Assembly: GCF_003583725.1 (NCBI RefSeq)
Contig: NZ_QXTF01000005.1
Span: 49,619-113,618, forward strand
Length of the DNA: 64,000 nt
Reading direction: 5' to 3'
DNA from: Sphingomonas edaphi
Lineage (GTDB): Bacteria; Pseudomonadota; Alphaproteobacteria; Sphingomonadales; Sphingomonadaceae
In this document: one piece after another, positions 19,207-28,166 of the stretch
Position numbering within the stretch: position 1 is the first letter of the stretch
Layout: the number at the start of each line of letters is the position of its first letter
Notes under the pieces: model-generated
What the model was told of the DNA's origin: nothing
Seen by the model: the letters and a program-made list of their open reading frames with translations, nothing else
Database searches by the model: none
Position numbers and translations under genes: made by a program

Positions 19207-19791
19207 GTGAGGGACGAGGAAATTTTGGCGGAATTCCGCGCGGCCGACGCGCTGCTGGAAGGACATTTCATATTGTCGTCCGGTCTTCGCAGCCCTCGCT
19301 ACCTGCAGTGCGCGCGTGTGCTGATGAACGGTGCCCGGGCCGAACGGCTGGCCCGCGCTCTGGCCGATAAGTTGCCCGCCTCAATCCGCGATTCCATCGA
19401 CGCGGTGATTTCCCCGGCGATGGGCGGCGTCATCATTGGCCACGAAATGGGCCGCGCGCTGGGCAAGCCGGCGATGTTCGTCGAACGGCCCGACGGCACC
19501 TTCCACTTGCGACGCGGGTTCGCGTTGGAACCGGGCCAGCGCGTATTGATGGTCGAGGACGTCGTCACCACGGGCCTGTCGTCGAAGGAAGCGATTGCGG
19601 CCATCGAGGAGGCCGGCGGCAAGGTCGTTGGCGCCGCAAGCCTAGTCGACCGGTCGAGCGGCTCGGTCGATCTTGGCGTGCCGTTCATTCCGCTGATCCG
19701 TATAGACGTGCCGACCTACGCCGCGGACGACCTTCCCGCCGAGTTGGCCGCCATCCCCGCGATCAAGCCGGGCAGCCGCGCTGCCGCATGA
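19207..19791 (+). CDS. pyrE: Orotate phosphoribosyltransferase
   Basis: PyrE converts orotate and PRPP to orotidine-5'-phosphate in pyrimidine synthesis. The 194-aa protein shows [18 protein letters not shown] near the start, the conserved [20 protein letters not shown], and the PRPP-binding motif [17 protein letters not shown]. The GTG at 19207 is chosen because AAGGAG lies 7 bases upstream and the N-terminus matches the family; the frame is open further back without PyrE-like residues. The stop overlaps pdxJ by 4 bases, opening a tightly packed five-gene run. Confidence 0.95.
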   Translation: MRDEEILAEFRAADALLEGHFILSSGLRSPRYLQCARVLMNGARAERLARALADKLPASIRDSIDAVISPAMGGVIIGHEMGRALGKPAMFVERPDGTFHLRRGFALEPGQRVLMVEDVVTTGLSSKEAIAAIEEAGGKVVGAASLVDRSSGSVDLGVPFIPLIRIDVPTYAADDLPAELAAIPAIKPGSRAAA

Positions 19792-20516
19792 GCGAGAGAC
19801 TTCGCCTTGGCGTCAACATCGACCATGTCGCCACGATCCGGAACGCGCGCGGAGGGTCGCATCCCGACCCGGTTCGCGCCGCGCTGCTTGCCGCGGCAGC
19901 GGGCGCGGACGGGATCACCGCACATCTTCGCGAGGACCGGCGGCACATCACCGACCATGACATCGACCGGCTGATGCGGGAGATCGACCTGCCGCTGAAC
20001 CTAGAGATGGCTGCGACGCAAGAGATGCTAGGAATCGCAGTTCGGCATCGCCCCCATGCAGCCTGTATCGTTCCCGAAAAACGCGAAGAGCGGACAACCG
20101 AAGGCGGCCTCGACGCGGCGGGACAGTTCGACGTTCTAAAGCCCTTCGTTGAGCAGTTAAGCGAGGCGGGCATCCGCGTTTCCCTGTTCATCGAGCCTAA
20201 CGAGCGCCAGGTCGATGCCGCCTTGCGGCTGGGCGCGCCGGTCGTCGAATTCCACACAGGGCGTTACGCCCATGTTGAAGGCGAGGAACGGACCCTGGAG
20301 CTGAGGCGCATCACTGACGCGGCCGCGCTGGCCGCGAAGAACGGCATCGAACCGCATGCCGGTCACGGCCTAACCTTCGACAATGTCGTGCCCGTCGCTG
20401 CGATCCCACAGCTGGCAGAGCTCAACATCGGCCATTTCCTAGTCGGCGAGGCGATCTTCACGGGATTGGAACACAGCGTACACCGGATGCGCAAGCTGAT
20501 GGACAGCGCCCGGTGA
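19788..20516 (+). CDS. pdxJ: Pyridoxine 5'-phosphate synthase
   Basis: PdxJ (242 aa) condenses 1-deoxyxylulose-5-phosphate with 3-amino-2-oxopropyl phosphate in vitamin B6 synthesis. The TIM-barrel signatures are clear: [17 protein letters not shown] at the N-terminus, [36 protein letters not shown] and the C-terminal phosphate-binding [11 protein letters not shown] and [12 protein letters not shown]. The pyrE stop overlaps its start and its stop overlaps acpS, giving the pdxJ-acpS pair found in many proteobacteria. Confidence 0.97.
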   Translation: MSERLRLGVNIDHVATIRNARGGSHPDPVRAALLAAAAGADGITAHLREDRRHITDHDIDRLMREIDLPLNLEMAATQEMLGIAVRHRPHAACIVPEKREERTTEGGLDAAGQFDVLKPFVEQLSEAGIRVSLFIEPNERQVDAALRLGAPVVEFHTGRYAHVEGEERTLELRRITDAAALAAKNGIEPHAGHGLTFDNVVPVAAIPQLAELNIGHFLVGEAIFTGLEHSVHRMRKLMDSAR

Positions 20517-20920
20517 TCGTCGGGATCGGTTCCGACCTCTGCAATATCCAGCGGATCCAGAATTCACTGGACCGGTTCGGCGAACGCTTCCTCAATCGCG
20601 TGTTTACCGACATCGAACGCGCCAAGGCGGCGCGGCGACCGCACACCATTGCCGGAACGCTCGCCAAGCGCTTCGCCGCCAAGGAAGCCTTTTCGAAGGC
20701 GGTCGGCACCGGCTTCAAGCGCGGCGTGTTCATGAAGGACATCGGCGTCGTCAATGCGCCGTCGGGCGCGCCGACGCTGGAACTGAGCGGCGGCGCGAAG
20801 GCGCGGCTTGACGCATTGGCGCCGGACGGCCACGCCATTGAAGTACATCTGACGATGACCGACGACCACCCATGGGCGCAGGCTTTCGTCATTCTATACG
20901 CCCGCAAGATGGAGCCCTGA
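20513..20920 (+). CDS. acpS: Holo-[acyl-carrier-protein] synthase
   Basis: AcpS (135 aa) transfers 4'-phosphopantetheine from CoA to acyl carrier protein. The two family motifs are present: [12 protein letters not shown] at residues 4-15 with the magnesium-binding Asp, and [15 protein letters not shown] near residue 55. The start is a GTG that overlaps the pdxJ stop. Its own stop directly abuts the TTG start of lepB. Confidence 0.95.
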   Translation: MIVGIGSDLCNIQRIQNSLDRFGERFLNRVFTDIERAKAARRPHTIAGTLAKRFAAKEAFSKAVGTGFKRGVFMKDIGVVNAPSGAPTLELSGGAKARLDALAPDGHAIEVHLTMTDDHPWAQAFVILYARKMEP

Positions 20921-21796
20921 TTGTCCGAGAGTAGCGAAACCGTCCCCGCCGCGGCGGAGGCGAGCGTCCCGTCGGAAACGCAGAAGGAAAGCCGTCGCGC
21001 TGCCATCTGGCGCGAAGCGAAGGGCCTTTTCTGGGTGCTGGTCGCGGTTCTGCTGTTCCACAGCTTCGTCGCCAAGCCGTTCTACATTCCGTCGGAATCG
21101 ATGATGCCCAATTTGCTGACCGGCGACCGGCTGGTGGTTAGCAAATATCCGTATGGCTGGTCTTGGGTGTCGCCCAGCTTCCATGTGCTGCCGCATTGGC
21201 AAGGTCGCCTGCTAGGCAAGCTGCCCGAGCGCGGCGACATTGTCATCGTGACACCTCCCGGTGCGCGCGAGGATTATATCAAGCGGGTGGTCGGCCTGCC
21301 CGGCGACACGATCGAGATGCGCGGAGGGCGCCTGATCCTCAACGGCCGGCCGGTGAAGGCCGAGGTACGTCCGCCGGCGATGATCCCCGTAGACGCCAAT
21401 GCGCCGTGCGGCATGATGCAGTTTTGGGACAGGCTGGTGGAAACCGAGGACGGCCAGTTCTGCCGACTGCCGATCATCCGCGAGACGCTGCCCAACGGCG
21501 TTAGCTACGATACGATCGACGATGGCCGCAGCCCCGGCGACGACATCGGTCCAATCCGCATCCCGGCCGATCATGTATTTCTGATGGGCGACAACCGCGA
21601 CCATAGCGCCGACAGCCGCTACAGCCTTGCCGAGCAGGGCCTTGGCGGACCGGTGCCGTGGGAAAATATCGGTGGCCGCGCCGAATTCATCACTTTCAGC
21701 CTCGATGGCACCACCCAATTGGCCAACCCGTTGAGCTGGTTCCCGGCCTTCCGCAACGGGCGCGCCGGCGAATCGCTTCGCGCGGCGAAGGAGTAA
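20921..21796 (+). CDS. lepB: Signal peptidase I
   Basis: LepB (291 aa) removes Sec signal peptides at the periplasmic face. One N-terminal helix (GLFWVLVAVLLFHSFVAKPF) precedes the catalytic Ser60 in IPSESMMP and the catalytic Lys121 in DYIKRVVGLPGD. The family box MGDNRDHSADSRY follows. A TTG immediately after the acpS TGA is the likely start, since the next Met lies inside the catalytic motif. Acidic, low-complexity residues precede the helix. It is the fourth gene of the pyrE-pdxJ-acpS-lepB run. Confidence 0.95.
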   Translation: MSESSETVPAAAEASVPSETQKESRRAAIWREAKGLFWVLVAVLLFHSFVAKPFYIPSESMMPNLLTGDRLVVSKYPYGWSWVSPSFHVLPHWQGRLLGKLPERGDIVIVTPPGAREDYIKRVVGLPGDTIEMRGGRLILNGRPVKAEVRPPAMIPVDANAPCGMMQFWDRLVETEDGQFCRLPIIRETLPNGVSYDTIDDGRSPGDDIGPIRIPADHVFLMGDNRDHSADSRYSLAEQGLGGPVPWENIGGRAEFITFSLDGTTQLANPLSWFPAFRNGRAGESLRAAKE

Positions 21797-21804
21797 AACT
21801 GCCC

Positions 21805-22887
21805 ATGTCCGACAATCAGCCGTCCGAACCCACCGTCGAACGGCCAGGGCCGTCGGACATGTCGAGCAAGCTGGTCCGCGACGAGGCCCGCAAAGCAGCC
21901 GTATGGCTGGGCATGGCACTGGCCATCGTGGTCATGGTCCTGCTGGCCCAGCCGATCCTGCTGATCATTGGCGGGCTGGTGTTCGCGATCATCCTCGATG
22001 GCGGGACCCGCCTGCTGGGGCGGGTGCTACCCATCGGGCGCGGCTGGCGACTGGCCATCGTCACGCTTGCCGGCTTCGGGTTTATCGGCTGGACCTTCTA
22101 TTTCGCCGGAACCACCTTCGCCGAACAGGCCGGTGCCCTTCGGGTGGTGGTGACGGAACAGGCCAACAAGCTGCTCGCCCATGTCGATTCCGCCGGCCTT
22201 CTTCCCGAAGGGGGGCTGAGCAACATCGGCAGTCAGCTACTTGGCGGAATGGGACGCCTAACTTCCGCGCTCAGCACAGCCGTCGGCATCGTCTCGTCCG
22301 TCATCCTGGTCCTTGTCATCGGAATCTTCATCGCCATTGAACCCCGCCTATATGATCGCGGCTTTGCCTGGATGCTGCCCATCGGCCGCCGCACCAGCTT
22401 CTATGAGATTAGCGATCATGTCGGCTTTGTCCTGCGGCGCCTGATGTTCGGCCGGATTATCGGCATGGTGGTGGAGGGCGTCGGCACCTGGCTGATGCTC
22501 CTGTGGGGTGGGGTGCCGATGGCGGCGCTGCTCGGCCTGCTGACGGGTCTGCTGGCCTTCATTCCCAACATCGGCGCCATCGTTTCGGGTCTACTGATGG
22601 TCGCGGTCGGATTCTCTGCTGGGACCGACGCCGGGCTGTGGGCGATCATGACCTATTTCGTGGTCCAGACCGTCGATGGATATCTGATCGTCCCCTACGT
22701 GGCGAAGCGCACGGTCGACCTGGCGCCGGCGCTGGTGCTGGCAGCCCAGCTGCTGTTCGGCGCGCTATTTGGTTTCATGGGGTTGCTTCTCGCCGACCCG
22801 ATCGTCGCCGCGGTCAAAACAACGCTCGAGGACATCAGCAAGCGGAAGGGCGGCCCCCGGCAGGCGTCGCCACCTTCCGGAAAATAA
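21805..22887 (+). CDS. AI-2E family (PerM-like) membrane permease
   Basis: This 360-aa protein belongs to the PF01594 family of polytopic transporters, named after the quorum-signal exporter TqsA but with diverse, mostly unknown substrates. About eight hydrophobic segments are visible, with the central family region GRIIGMVVEGVGTWLMLLWG and the C-terminal FIPNIGAIVSGLLM and QTVDGYLIVPYVAKRTV. The ATG at 21805 follows a GAAGGAGT that overlaps the lepB stop, so it belongs to the same transcript. The protein name should not be read as evidence for AI-2 transport. Confidence 0.85.
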   Translation: MSDNQPSEPTVERPGPSDMSSKLVRDEARKAAVWLGMALAIVVMVLLAQPILLIIGGLVFAIILDGGTRLLGRVLPIGRGWRLAIVTLAGFGFIGWTFYFAGTTFAEQAGALRVVVTEQANKLLAHVDSAGLLPEGGLSNIGSQLLGGMGRLTSALSTAVGIVSSVILVLVIGIFIAIEPRLYDRGFAWMLPIGRRTSFYEISDHVGFVLRRLMFGRIIGMVVEGVGTWLMLLWGGVPMAALLGLLTGLLAFIPNIGAIVSGLLMVAVGFSAGTDAGLWAIMTYFVVQTVDGYLIVPYVAKRTVDLAPALVLAAQLLFGALFGFMGLLLADPIVAAVKTTLEDISKRKGGPRQASPPSGK

Positions 22888-22889
22888 GC

Positions 22890-23375
22890 TTACTGGGGCT
22901 GACCGCCGGCGGCAGCAGCGGAGAGCGCCGCATTCGGGGCGACCTGGAGAACGTGGACGTCAAACGCCAGATCCTCGTTCGGGCCGATCGGGCTGCCCTG
23001 CGGCGGGTTGGCGCCATAGGCGAGGCGGCCGGGGATCACGATCTTGTAGCGTCCGCCCTGCTGCATGCGGGTCAGCGCTTCGCGGAAACCCGGAACGACC
23101 TGGGCGACCAGAAACGGCGCGGGACCGCGGCCGTCGGTCGTGTCGAAAACTGTGCCGTCTTCGGTCCGGCCGGTATATTCGATGATGACGCCGTCCATCT
23201 CGGTGATGAGCGGGCCGCTACCCGCTGTCACCGTCTCGACCTCAACAGTCGAAAGTTGTCCCGCACCCGCCTTGGCGATGCCGAAGGCGAGGGCAGCGAG
23301 GAGCGCGATGGCGAGCCACAGCTTGACCAGCGAGCCCTTCTTGATCGGGCGGAGCGGAACCTGTGAAACCGACAT
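22890..23375 (-). CDS. Membrane-anchored FKBP-type peptidyl-prolyl isomerase
   Basis: The 161-aa protein has an N-terminal membrane anchor (LVKLWLAIALLAALAFGIAKA) and a C-terminal FKBP domain with VIIEYTGRTEDGTVFDTT, QVVPGFREALTRMQQGGRYKIVIPG and LAYGANPP, the core FKBP residues. It should act as a folding helper on the periplasmic side. It converges with the permease (2-base gap) and lies downstream of rpsU on the same strand, 52 bases after its stop; the rpsU terminator candidate suggests it has its own promoter. Confidence 0.9.
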   Translation of the reverse strand: MSVSQVPLRPIKKGSLVKLWLAIALLAALAFGIAKAGAGQLSTVEVETVTAGSGPLITEMDGVIIEYTGRTEDGTVFDTTDGRGPAPFLVAQVVPGFREALTRMQQGGRYKIVIPGRLAYGANPPQGSPIGPNEDLAFDVHVLQVAPNAALSAAAAGGQPQ

Positions 23376-23405
23376 CGAACGTCCTCGCGAAGTGACGGAG
23401 GATTA

Positions 23406-23429
23406 AAAAACGGGGTGAAGGACGTTTTT
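23406..23429 (-). terminator. Possible terminator overlapping the rpsU stop
   Basis: On the minus strand AAAAACG and CGTTTTT form a 7-bp, AT-rich stem around a 10-base loop, ending in a run of six T. The left arm overlaps the rpsU stop codon. The long T run favours termination, but the weak stem makes this uncertain. Confidence 0.4.
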
Positions 23430-23634
23430 AGCGCGCGCCTTCACGCTCCATCCGCTTGCGCTCGAGCTTGCGGGCGCGGCGAATCGCGGCGGCACGCTCA
23501 CGGGCGCGCTTTTCCGACGGCTTCTCGTAATGACGGCGCAGCTTCATCTCGCGATAGACGCCCTCACGCTGCAGCTTCTTCTTGAGCGCCCGCAGCGCCT
23601 GGTCGACGTTATTGTCGCGAACGATAATCTGCAT
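23428..23634 (-). CDS. rpsU: 30S ribosomal protein S21
   Basis: The 68-aa basic protein matches S21: [20 protein letters not shown] at the start, the [21 protein letters not shown] core, and an Arg-rich tail. S21 helps the 30S subunit in initiation. The gene stands alone on its strand, with about 290 bases upstream that hold no other gene I can support. Confidence 0.97.
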   Translation of the reverse strand: MQIIVRDNNVDQALRALKKKLQREGVYREMKLRRHYEKPSEKRARERAAAIRRARKLERKRMEREGAR

Positions 23635-23928
23635 AAAAGCCGTCCAACTCCCTTCGAAAACGCCCGAATTCGACCGGGCAAACCCGGCGAGGAGGCCAGC
23701 ACATCCGGCCCGTTGTCGCCAAGCAATGAATATTGTCGCACGAGCCAGCGGCTGCGTACGGAAGGCGGCCCCTTAGCAGTGGTCTCAACCCTTTTCAACC
23801 TGCGCGAACAATCGCTTCCCAACGACGAACCGTTGCTGGCGCGGGACGGACGCGGGAAACATTTGCCTTTGGTTATCGGAGCTTAACCTTGGCATCTGTA
23901 TAAGGGCCTTCCACAGCGGAGGGACAAG
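23635..23928 (+). other. Intergenic region between rpsU and the YkuD_2 gene
   Basis: About 290 bases separate two divergent genes. I see no convincing gene, RNA or repeat; the region presumably holds the rpsU promoter and that of the plus-strand gene. Short open frames here have no ribosome binding site and unremarkable composition. Confidence 0.5.
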
Positions 23929-24615
23929 ATGTCGTTGAATCGCAGGGAAATGTTGCGACTTGGTGCGGCTGGCGCAGGCGGATTACTGCTGTCGGGCGCT
24001 GCTAGTTCGCAGGTCCTGCCTTCGTCGATGTTCGCCCGTCCTGCGCCTCCGGTCGATCCGATGGCGCCGGTGACTCCGGCCCCAACGACGCCGCTCGCGC
24101 CAGGCGGAATCAACCCAACTCTTTTTGCGAAGGCCAAGCACGCACTCGATTCGCGGCCCTGGATTCGCGACCGCGACTTCATCGGCATCGTGGATTTCAA
24201 CGCCGCCTCGGCCGATCCGCGCTTTCACGTCGTCCACCTACCAAGCGGCCAGGTGGAAAGTCACCGCGTCGCCCACGGCAGCGGATCCGACCCGCGCCAC
24301 ACCGGCTTTCTCGACCATTTTTCGAATCGTCCGGGGTCGGAGGCAACCTCCAACGGCGCCTACACCACGGCCGATACCTATCACGGCAAGTACGGCCTTT
24401 CGATGAAGGTCAACGGCCTCGACTGGTCGAACAACAACGCCATGTCGCGCGCCATCGTCATCCACAACGCCTGGTATGCTGAAGATGACATGATCGCGCA
24501 GCACGGCAAGCTGGGCCGAAGCCAGGGCTGTTTTGCCTTCAGCCGCAAGAGTCAGTGGGACGTGATGCAGCGCCTTGGCGGCGGCCGACTGATCTACGCG
24601 GACAAAGTCGCCTGA
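23929..24615 (+). CDS. Murein L,D-transpeptidase catalytic domain family protein (YkuD_2)
   Basis: The 228-aa protein has a twin-arginine-like signal (NRREMLRLGAAGAGGLLLSG) and a Pro-rich linker, then the YkuD_2 domain. Family landmarks are FIGIVDFNAASADPRFHVV, HGSGSD, SNGAYTTADTYHGKYGLSM, IVIHNAWYA and the catalytic-type LGRSQGCFAFSR with the Cys. This family is annotated as a peptidoglycan L,D-transpeptidase relative, but activity is rarely tested. It converges with a second L,D-transpeptidase gene across a shared terminator. Confidence 0.88.
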   Translation: MSLNRREMLRLGAAGAGGLLLSGAASSQVLPSSMFARPAPPVDPMAPVTPAPTTPLAPGGINPTLFAKAKHALDSRPWIRDRDFIGIVDFNAASADPRFHVVHLPSGQVESHRVAHGSGSDPRHTGFLDHFSNRPGSEATSNGAYTTADTYHGKYGLSMKVNGLDWSNNNAMSRAIVIHNAWYAEDDMIAQHGKLGRSQGCFAFSRKSQWDVMQRLGGGRLIYADKVA

Positions 24616-24652
24616 AGGTCAGGCAACAAGTTTTCGAAGCGGGAAAAAGAAA

Positions 24653-24679
24653 GGGCGGCTCCAGCGAGCCGCCCTTTTT
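24653..24679 (+). terminator. Intrinsic terminator, probably bidirectional
   Basis: GGGCGGCTC and GAGCCGCCC form a perfect 9-bp stem with a CAGC loop, followed by TTTTT on the plus strand and preceded by an A-rich run that serves the minus strand. It sits between two convergent cell-wall genes. Confidence 0.92.
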
Positions 24680-24685
24680 ATTGAC

Positions 24686-25972
24686 TTATTTCGCCGCGAC
24701 CTTTTCGGCCGGTTTCTTGCCGGGCATCTCGCCCTTGCTGTCCAGCAGCGCCTCAATCACCTTGCCGTCGCGCTTGTACATGTCGTCATAGTTGACGATC
24801 GAACCGTCGGTGTTCGCCGCCACGCTGAAATAGACGATGTAGACCGGAAGCGGCTTAACGAAATTGGCTTGCACGCTCTTTTTGGAGGCCAGTGCCGCCT
24901 TGATGCGCTCGGGCGTCCATTCGCCATTGTCGTCGCTGAGTAATTCGGTCGCCAACTCCAGCACGTCTTTGGTCCGGATGCAGCCATGGCTGGCCGCACG
25001 GACCGAGCTGTTGAACCGGCTCTTCGCATTGGTATCGTGAAGGAAGATGGCATGCTCGTTCGGCATAACGAACTTCAGCTGGCCGAGCGCATTGCTGGGC
25101 CCCGGCGGCTGGCGCCAGCGCTGCACCTTGCCGTCCTTGCCCTTCACCGCGACATAGCCGGCCTTTCCTGCCACTTCGCGCGAAATGCTTTGTGGCACTT
25201 CCCACCAGGGGTTGAGGATCACGCCCGACGCTGTGGCATTGAGCTGTGGCGTCGGCGTCTTGATCGCCCCCGCCACGGCCCGGGTCTTCCAGCGCGTGGC
25301 GCCGTTCTCGACCAAGGTTGCATAATAGCTTGGCACGTTGACGATGATATACTTCGAGCCGAGCTCACGCGGCAGCCAGCGCCAGCGGTCCATGTTCAGC
25401 CGGATTTTGTTGACCTTGGCCGTGTCCGTTTTCGCCGCAGTCGCAAGTGCGGTTTTCAGAGCGCCATATTGCGGGTGTGATGGCAGCAGGCCGTCGAGCG
25501 TCTGCGGCAACTGGTTATTGCGCAATGCCGTTTCCAGAAGCGCTCGCTTCCGTGCCTCGTCCAGGTCCTTGTCGACAACGTGCCAGTCGACCCGCGCGTC
25601 ACCGCGCACATGACCGAGCGCCAAGTCGGACGACAATTTGTTGAACGCGTCGGTCGCCACCTGCGACATGGTCATCGGGTCGCCGGTGCGCATCGCCGTC
25701 TCGAGGCCCGACGGATTATAGTCTTCCGGCGACAGCCCTTCGCGGCCGACGTTGCGGATGTAGTTGAGCAGCGCCTGCGCCTGCGGAACCTGCCACAGCG
25801 GTGGCGGTGGCGGAGGCGGTGGCGGCGCTTCGACGGGAGCCGCCTGGGCGCCCTCGGGCAGTGGCGCGATCGGGTCGGTGGCGGGCGCCGGCTGGGCCCA
25901 GACCATGGACAGCGGCACCGCGGCCAGCGCCGCAAAAATCACCGCATGCTTTGAACGCACCTTCGTCGTCAC
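24686..25972 (-). CDS. L,D-transpeptidase (YcbB/LdtD-like)
   Basis: This 428-aa exported enzyme should form 3-3 crosslinks in peptidoglycan. It begins with a signal peptide (residues about 9-26), a run of nine prolines (50-58), and a scaffold domain with YIRNVGREGLSPEDYNPSGL. The YkuD catalytic core follows, with LHDTN (His312) and the active-site motif SHGCIRTKD (His329, Cys331). The NPWWEVPQSI segment is typical of the long, YcbB-type enzymes. It is divergent from the PilZ genes and converges with the YkuD_2 gene. Confidence 0.93.
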   Translation of the reverse strand: MTTKVRSKHAVIFAALAAVPLSMVWAQPAPATDPIAPLPEGAQAAPVEAPPPPPPPPPLWQVPQAQALLNYIRNVGREGLSPEDYNPSGLETAMRTGDPMTMSQVATDAFNKLSSDLALGHVRGDARVDWHVVDKDLDEARKRALLETALRNNQLPQTLDGLLPSHPQYGALKTALATAAKTDTAKVNKIRLNMDRWRWLPRELGSKYIIVNVPSYYATLVENGATRWKTRAVAGAIKTPTPQLNATASGVILNPWWEVPQSISREVAGKAGYVAVKGKDGKVQRWRQPPGPSNALGQLKFVMPNEHAIFLHDTNAKSRFNSSVRAASHGCIRTKDVLELATELLSDDNGEWTPERIKAALASKKSVQANFVKPLPVYIVYFSVAANTDGSIVNYDDMYKRDGKVIEALLDSKGEMPGKKPAEKVAAK

Positions 25973-26178
25973 TGTTCAGTTCCCCTCGCCAGGCACACCC
26001 CGGCATCGCACCGTGGCCGCCAACATGTCTAGCAAGCGTCAACCATACACGCGATGAACCGGCGGGACTAGGTAGAGGCGCGCTGCCCCGAGCGGTTTTT
26101 GCGGTCGCAAACCAATCCTTAAACGATTGGGAAGCATAAGAATCTCCGCTTGCCCATTTTCGAGGGAAGGACGGAACC

Positions 26179-26484
26179 ATGTCTTCGCGCTTTCAACTTC
26201 ACGGGGAAATGATCCCGCGAACCGTCAAGCGCATGTTTGACGAGCGCGACGAGGAGCGGGTCGATGCCGGCTCCAGCACCGGCGTCCTGGCCCTGCGCAA
26301 GCGCAACCATGTCGTGTCGCTGCTCAATCTGTCGCGGTCCGGAGCGATGATTCGCTTCGCGGGCGAGGCGCACATCGGGGAAAGCGTGTCGCTTCAACTG
26401 CTTGACCGCGGCACGATTGCGGGTCAGGTGCGCTGGTTGCGGGATGGACGGATGGGCATATCCTTTGCCCAACCCTTAGAGTAA
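26179..26484 (+). CDS. PilZ domain protein (first of a pair)
   Basis: A 101-aa single-domain protein. The PilZ second motif appears as NLSRSGAMIRF (N-x-S-x-x-G) near residue 53, followed by the barrel strand IGESVSLQLL and GQVRWLRDGRMGISF. The upstream Arg motif is less clear: RDEER near residue 28 fits RxxxR by spacing only, so c-di-GMP binding is uncertain. The second PilZ gene follows closely on the same strand. Function unknown; such proteins often relay c-di-GMP to motility or envelope targets. Confidence 0.75.
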   Translation: MSSRFQLHGEMIPRTVKRMFDERDEERVDAGSSTGVLALRKRNHVVSLLNLSRSGAMIRFAGEAHIGESVSLQLLDRGTIAGQVRWLRDGRMGISFAQPLE

Positions 26485-26509
26485 TTTCCGCTTGGAGATG
26501 AACTTTCGA

Positions 26510-26812
26510 ATGATCAAGGCGCGCATCGAAGAGGCACGCGACCAATCCGAACGGCGCCGGTCCAACCGGATGCCGGTCGATATTGGCGCGCGCGTGCGCG
26601 AACTGGGCAGCGAAGGCTTCGAAGCCAAGGTGCTCAACATTTCCGAAACCGGCTTCATGGCCGAGGCTGAGGGCGACTTCGAGGTTGGCACCCGCATTTG
26701 GCTAATTCTTCCAGGGCGGGAGCGCGCGAATGCCCTGGTTCGCTGGATTGCCGGCGGCCGCATCGGAGCGGAGTTTGCCGAACCCATCTCCCTCGACGGT
26801 CTGAATATTTAG
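26510..26812 (+). CDS. PilZ domain protein (second of a pair)
   Basis: A protein of about 100 aa with both c-di-GMP motifs: RRRSNR (RxxxR) near residue 18 and LNISETGFMAE (NxSxxG) about 25 residues later. The end, ANALVRWIAGGRIGAEFAEP, parallels the first PilZ protein, and the pair looks like an old duplication. The start is uncertain: ATG 26510 has GGAG 12 bases upstream, while ATG 26498 has GGAG directly adjacent. The stop overlaps the convergent esterase by 4 bases. Confidence 0.85.
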   Translation: MIKARIEEARDQSERRRSNRMPVDIGARVRELGSEGFEAKVLNISETGFMAEAEGDFEVGTRIWLILPGRERANALVRWIAGGRIGAEFAEPISLDGLNI

Positions 26813-27438
26813 TCCTGGCCCAGTGCCCGCTTCAGCTTTGGCGTGATGCGGGTGACGATGATCTTGACCCCCTGGAAAGTGGGATGCAGCCCGTCTGGCT
26901 GCACCAGCCCCTTCTGCGCCGCGACGCCGTCGAGGAAGAAGGGATAGAGCGCCGCACCATGCTTTCTGGATAGCTCGGGATAGATCGCTTCGAACTTCAC
27001 CACGTAAGCCGGGTCGAGATTCGGCGCCCCGCGCATCCCGGCGACTAGCACCTTGATATTGCGTCGCTTGAGCTCGGTTAGCATCGCGTCGATGTTGGTG
27101 CGGGTCAAGGTGGGATCGAGGCCGCGAAGCATGTCGTTGGCGCCCAGTTCTAGGATCACCAGATCGGGCTTGCGCCCCAGCCCATCGAGCGTCCATCCGA
27201 GCCGCGCTTTGCCGGCTTCGCTGGTGTCGCCCGACACGCCACCATCGGCCACTTCGGCTGCGATGCCATGCCGCCGCAACGTCGCCTCCAGCTGCGGCGC
27301 GAAACCAAGCCCCTGTTCCAGCCCATAACCGGCGGTCAGGCTATCCCCGAACGCAAGGACGAGCGGTCGCTCCTTTAGCGGAGCGGCGCCGAGTAGACTG
27401 ATCGACAAAAGGGCTGTGGCAATCGACCGGCGGATCAT
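26809..27438 (-). CDS. GDSL-type arylesterase / lysophospholipase (TesA-like)
   Basis: The 209-aa SGNH hydrolase has a signal peptide (RRSIATALLSISLLGAAPL), the nucleophile block FGDSLTAGYG, the Gly block GGVSGDT, the Asn block LGANDMLRG, and the catalytic DGLHPTFQG. These match the TesA/arylesterase group, periplasmic enzymes that cleave lysophospholipids, acyl-CoA and aryl esters. ATG 27438 is chosen over the longer frame because it starts just ahead of the signal peptide. It is divergent from an ABC ATPase/permease pair, the tesA-ybbA-ybbP arrangement seen across proteobacteria. Confidence 0.93.
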   Translation of the reverse strand: MIRRSIATALLSISLLGAAPLKERPLVLAFGDSLTAGYGLEQGLGFAPQLEATLRRHGIAAEVADGGVSGDTSEAGKARLGWTLDGLGRKPDLVILELGANDMLRGLDPTLTRTNIDAMLTELKRRNIKVLVAGMRGAPNLDPAYVVKFEAIYPELSRKHGAALYPFFLDGVAAQKGLVQPDGLHPTFQGVKIIVTRITPKLKRALGQD

Positions 27439-27494
27439 GCCGCCAAAGGTGACGCCATTGCCGTTATATCGCAAGCTACCTAGCTATCGGCGCA

Positions 27495-28166
27495 ATGAAC
27501 CAGCCACTTATCGACCTGAACGATGTCCGCCTGACACTCGGCGAAGGCGACGTCCGAACCGAAATCCTCAAGGGCGTCAGCCTTCGGCTCGACCCCGGGG
27601 AAAGCGTCGCCGTGCTTGGACCGTCGGGCTCGGGAAAGAGCTCGCTGATGGCCGTTATCTCGGGACTGGAGCGGCCGGACAGCGGCGCGGTGAACCTTGA
27701 TGGGCAGGACATCGATGGCTGGAACGAGGACCGGCTGGCCCGCCTTCGTGGCCGCTCGCTCGGAATCATCCTGCAGGCGTTCCACCTGCTCCCGACGATG
27801 ACCGCGTTGGAAAATGTCGCGGTCCCGCTTGAACTGGCAGGCGCGGCAGATGCCCGCGACCGGGCCAGGGCCGAGCTTGAGGCCGTCGGCCTTGGTCATC
27901 GCCTGACACATTATCCCGCGCAGCTTTCGGGCGGCGAGCAACAGCGCGTCGCCATCGCCCGCGCGACCGCACCACGGCCCAGGCTGCTGCTGGCGGACGA
28001 ACCGACAGGTAACCTCGACAGCGCCACCGGAGCAACGATCATCGACCTGCTGTTCGAGCGAGCGGCCAGCGCCGGGGCCGGCCTGCTGGTTATCACCCAC
28101 GATGCCGCTGTCGCCGCCCGGGCGGCACGCGTCGTGCGTATGGCGGACGGGCGGCTAACGCAGTGA
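27495..28166 (+). CDS. ABC transporter ATP-binding protein (YbbA/LolD-like)
   Basis: The 223-aa ATPase has Walker A GPSGSGKSS (42-50), signature LSGGEQQRVAIAR and Walker B LLLADEPTGNLD, the last being typical of the MacB/LolD/FtsE group. It overlaps the permease gene by 4 bases. With that partner and the divergent TesA-like gene it corresponds to E. coli YbbA, whose physiological substrate is not settled; hydrophobic envelope compounds are suspected. Confidence 0.92.
   Translation: MNQPLIDLNDVRLTLGEGDVRTEILKGVSLRLDPGESVAVLGPSGSGKSSLMAVISGLERPDSGAVNLDGQDIDGWNEDRLARLRGRSLGIILQAFHLLPTMTALENVAVPLELAGAADARDRARAELEAVGLGHRLTHYPAQLSGGEQQRVAIARATAPRPRLLLADEPTGNLDSATGATIIDLLFERAASAGAGLLVITHDAAVAARAARVVRMADGRLTQ

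Noticed and set aside
21805..22887. AI-2 quorum-sensing exporter function for the PF01594 protein
   Set aside because: The family name is broader than the function, and no luxS or lsr-like gene is present.
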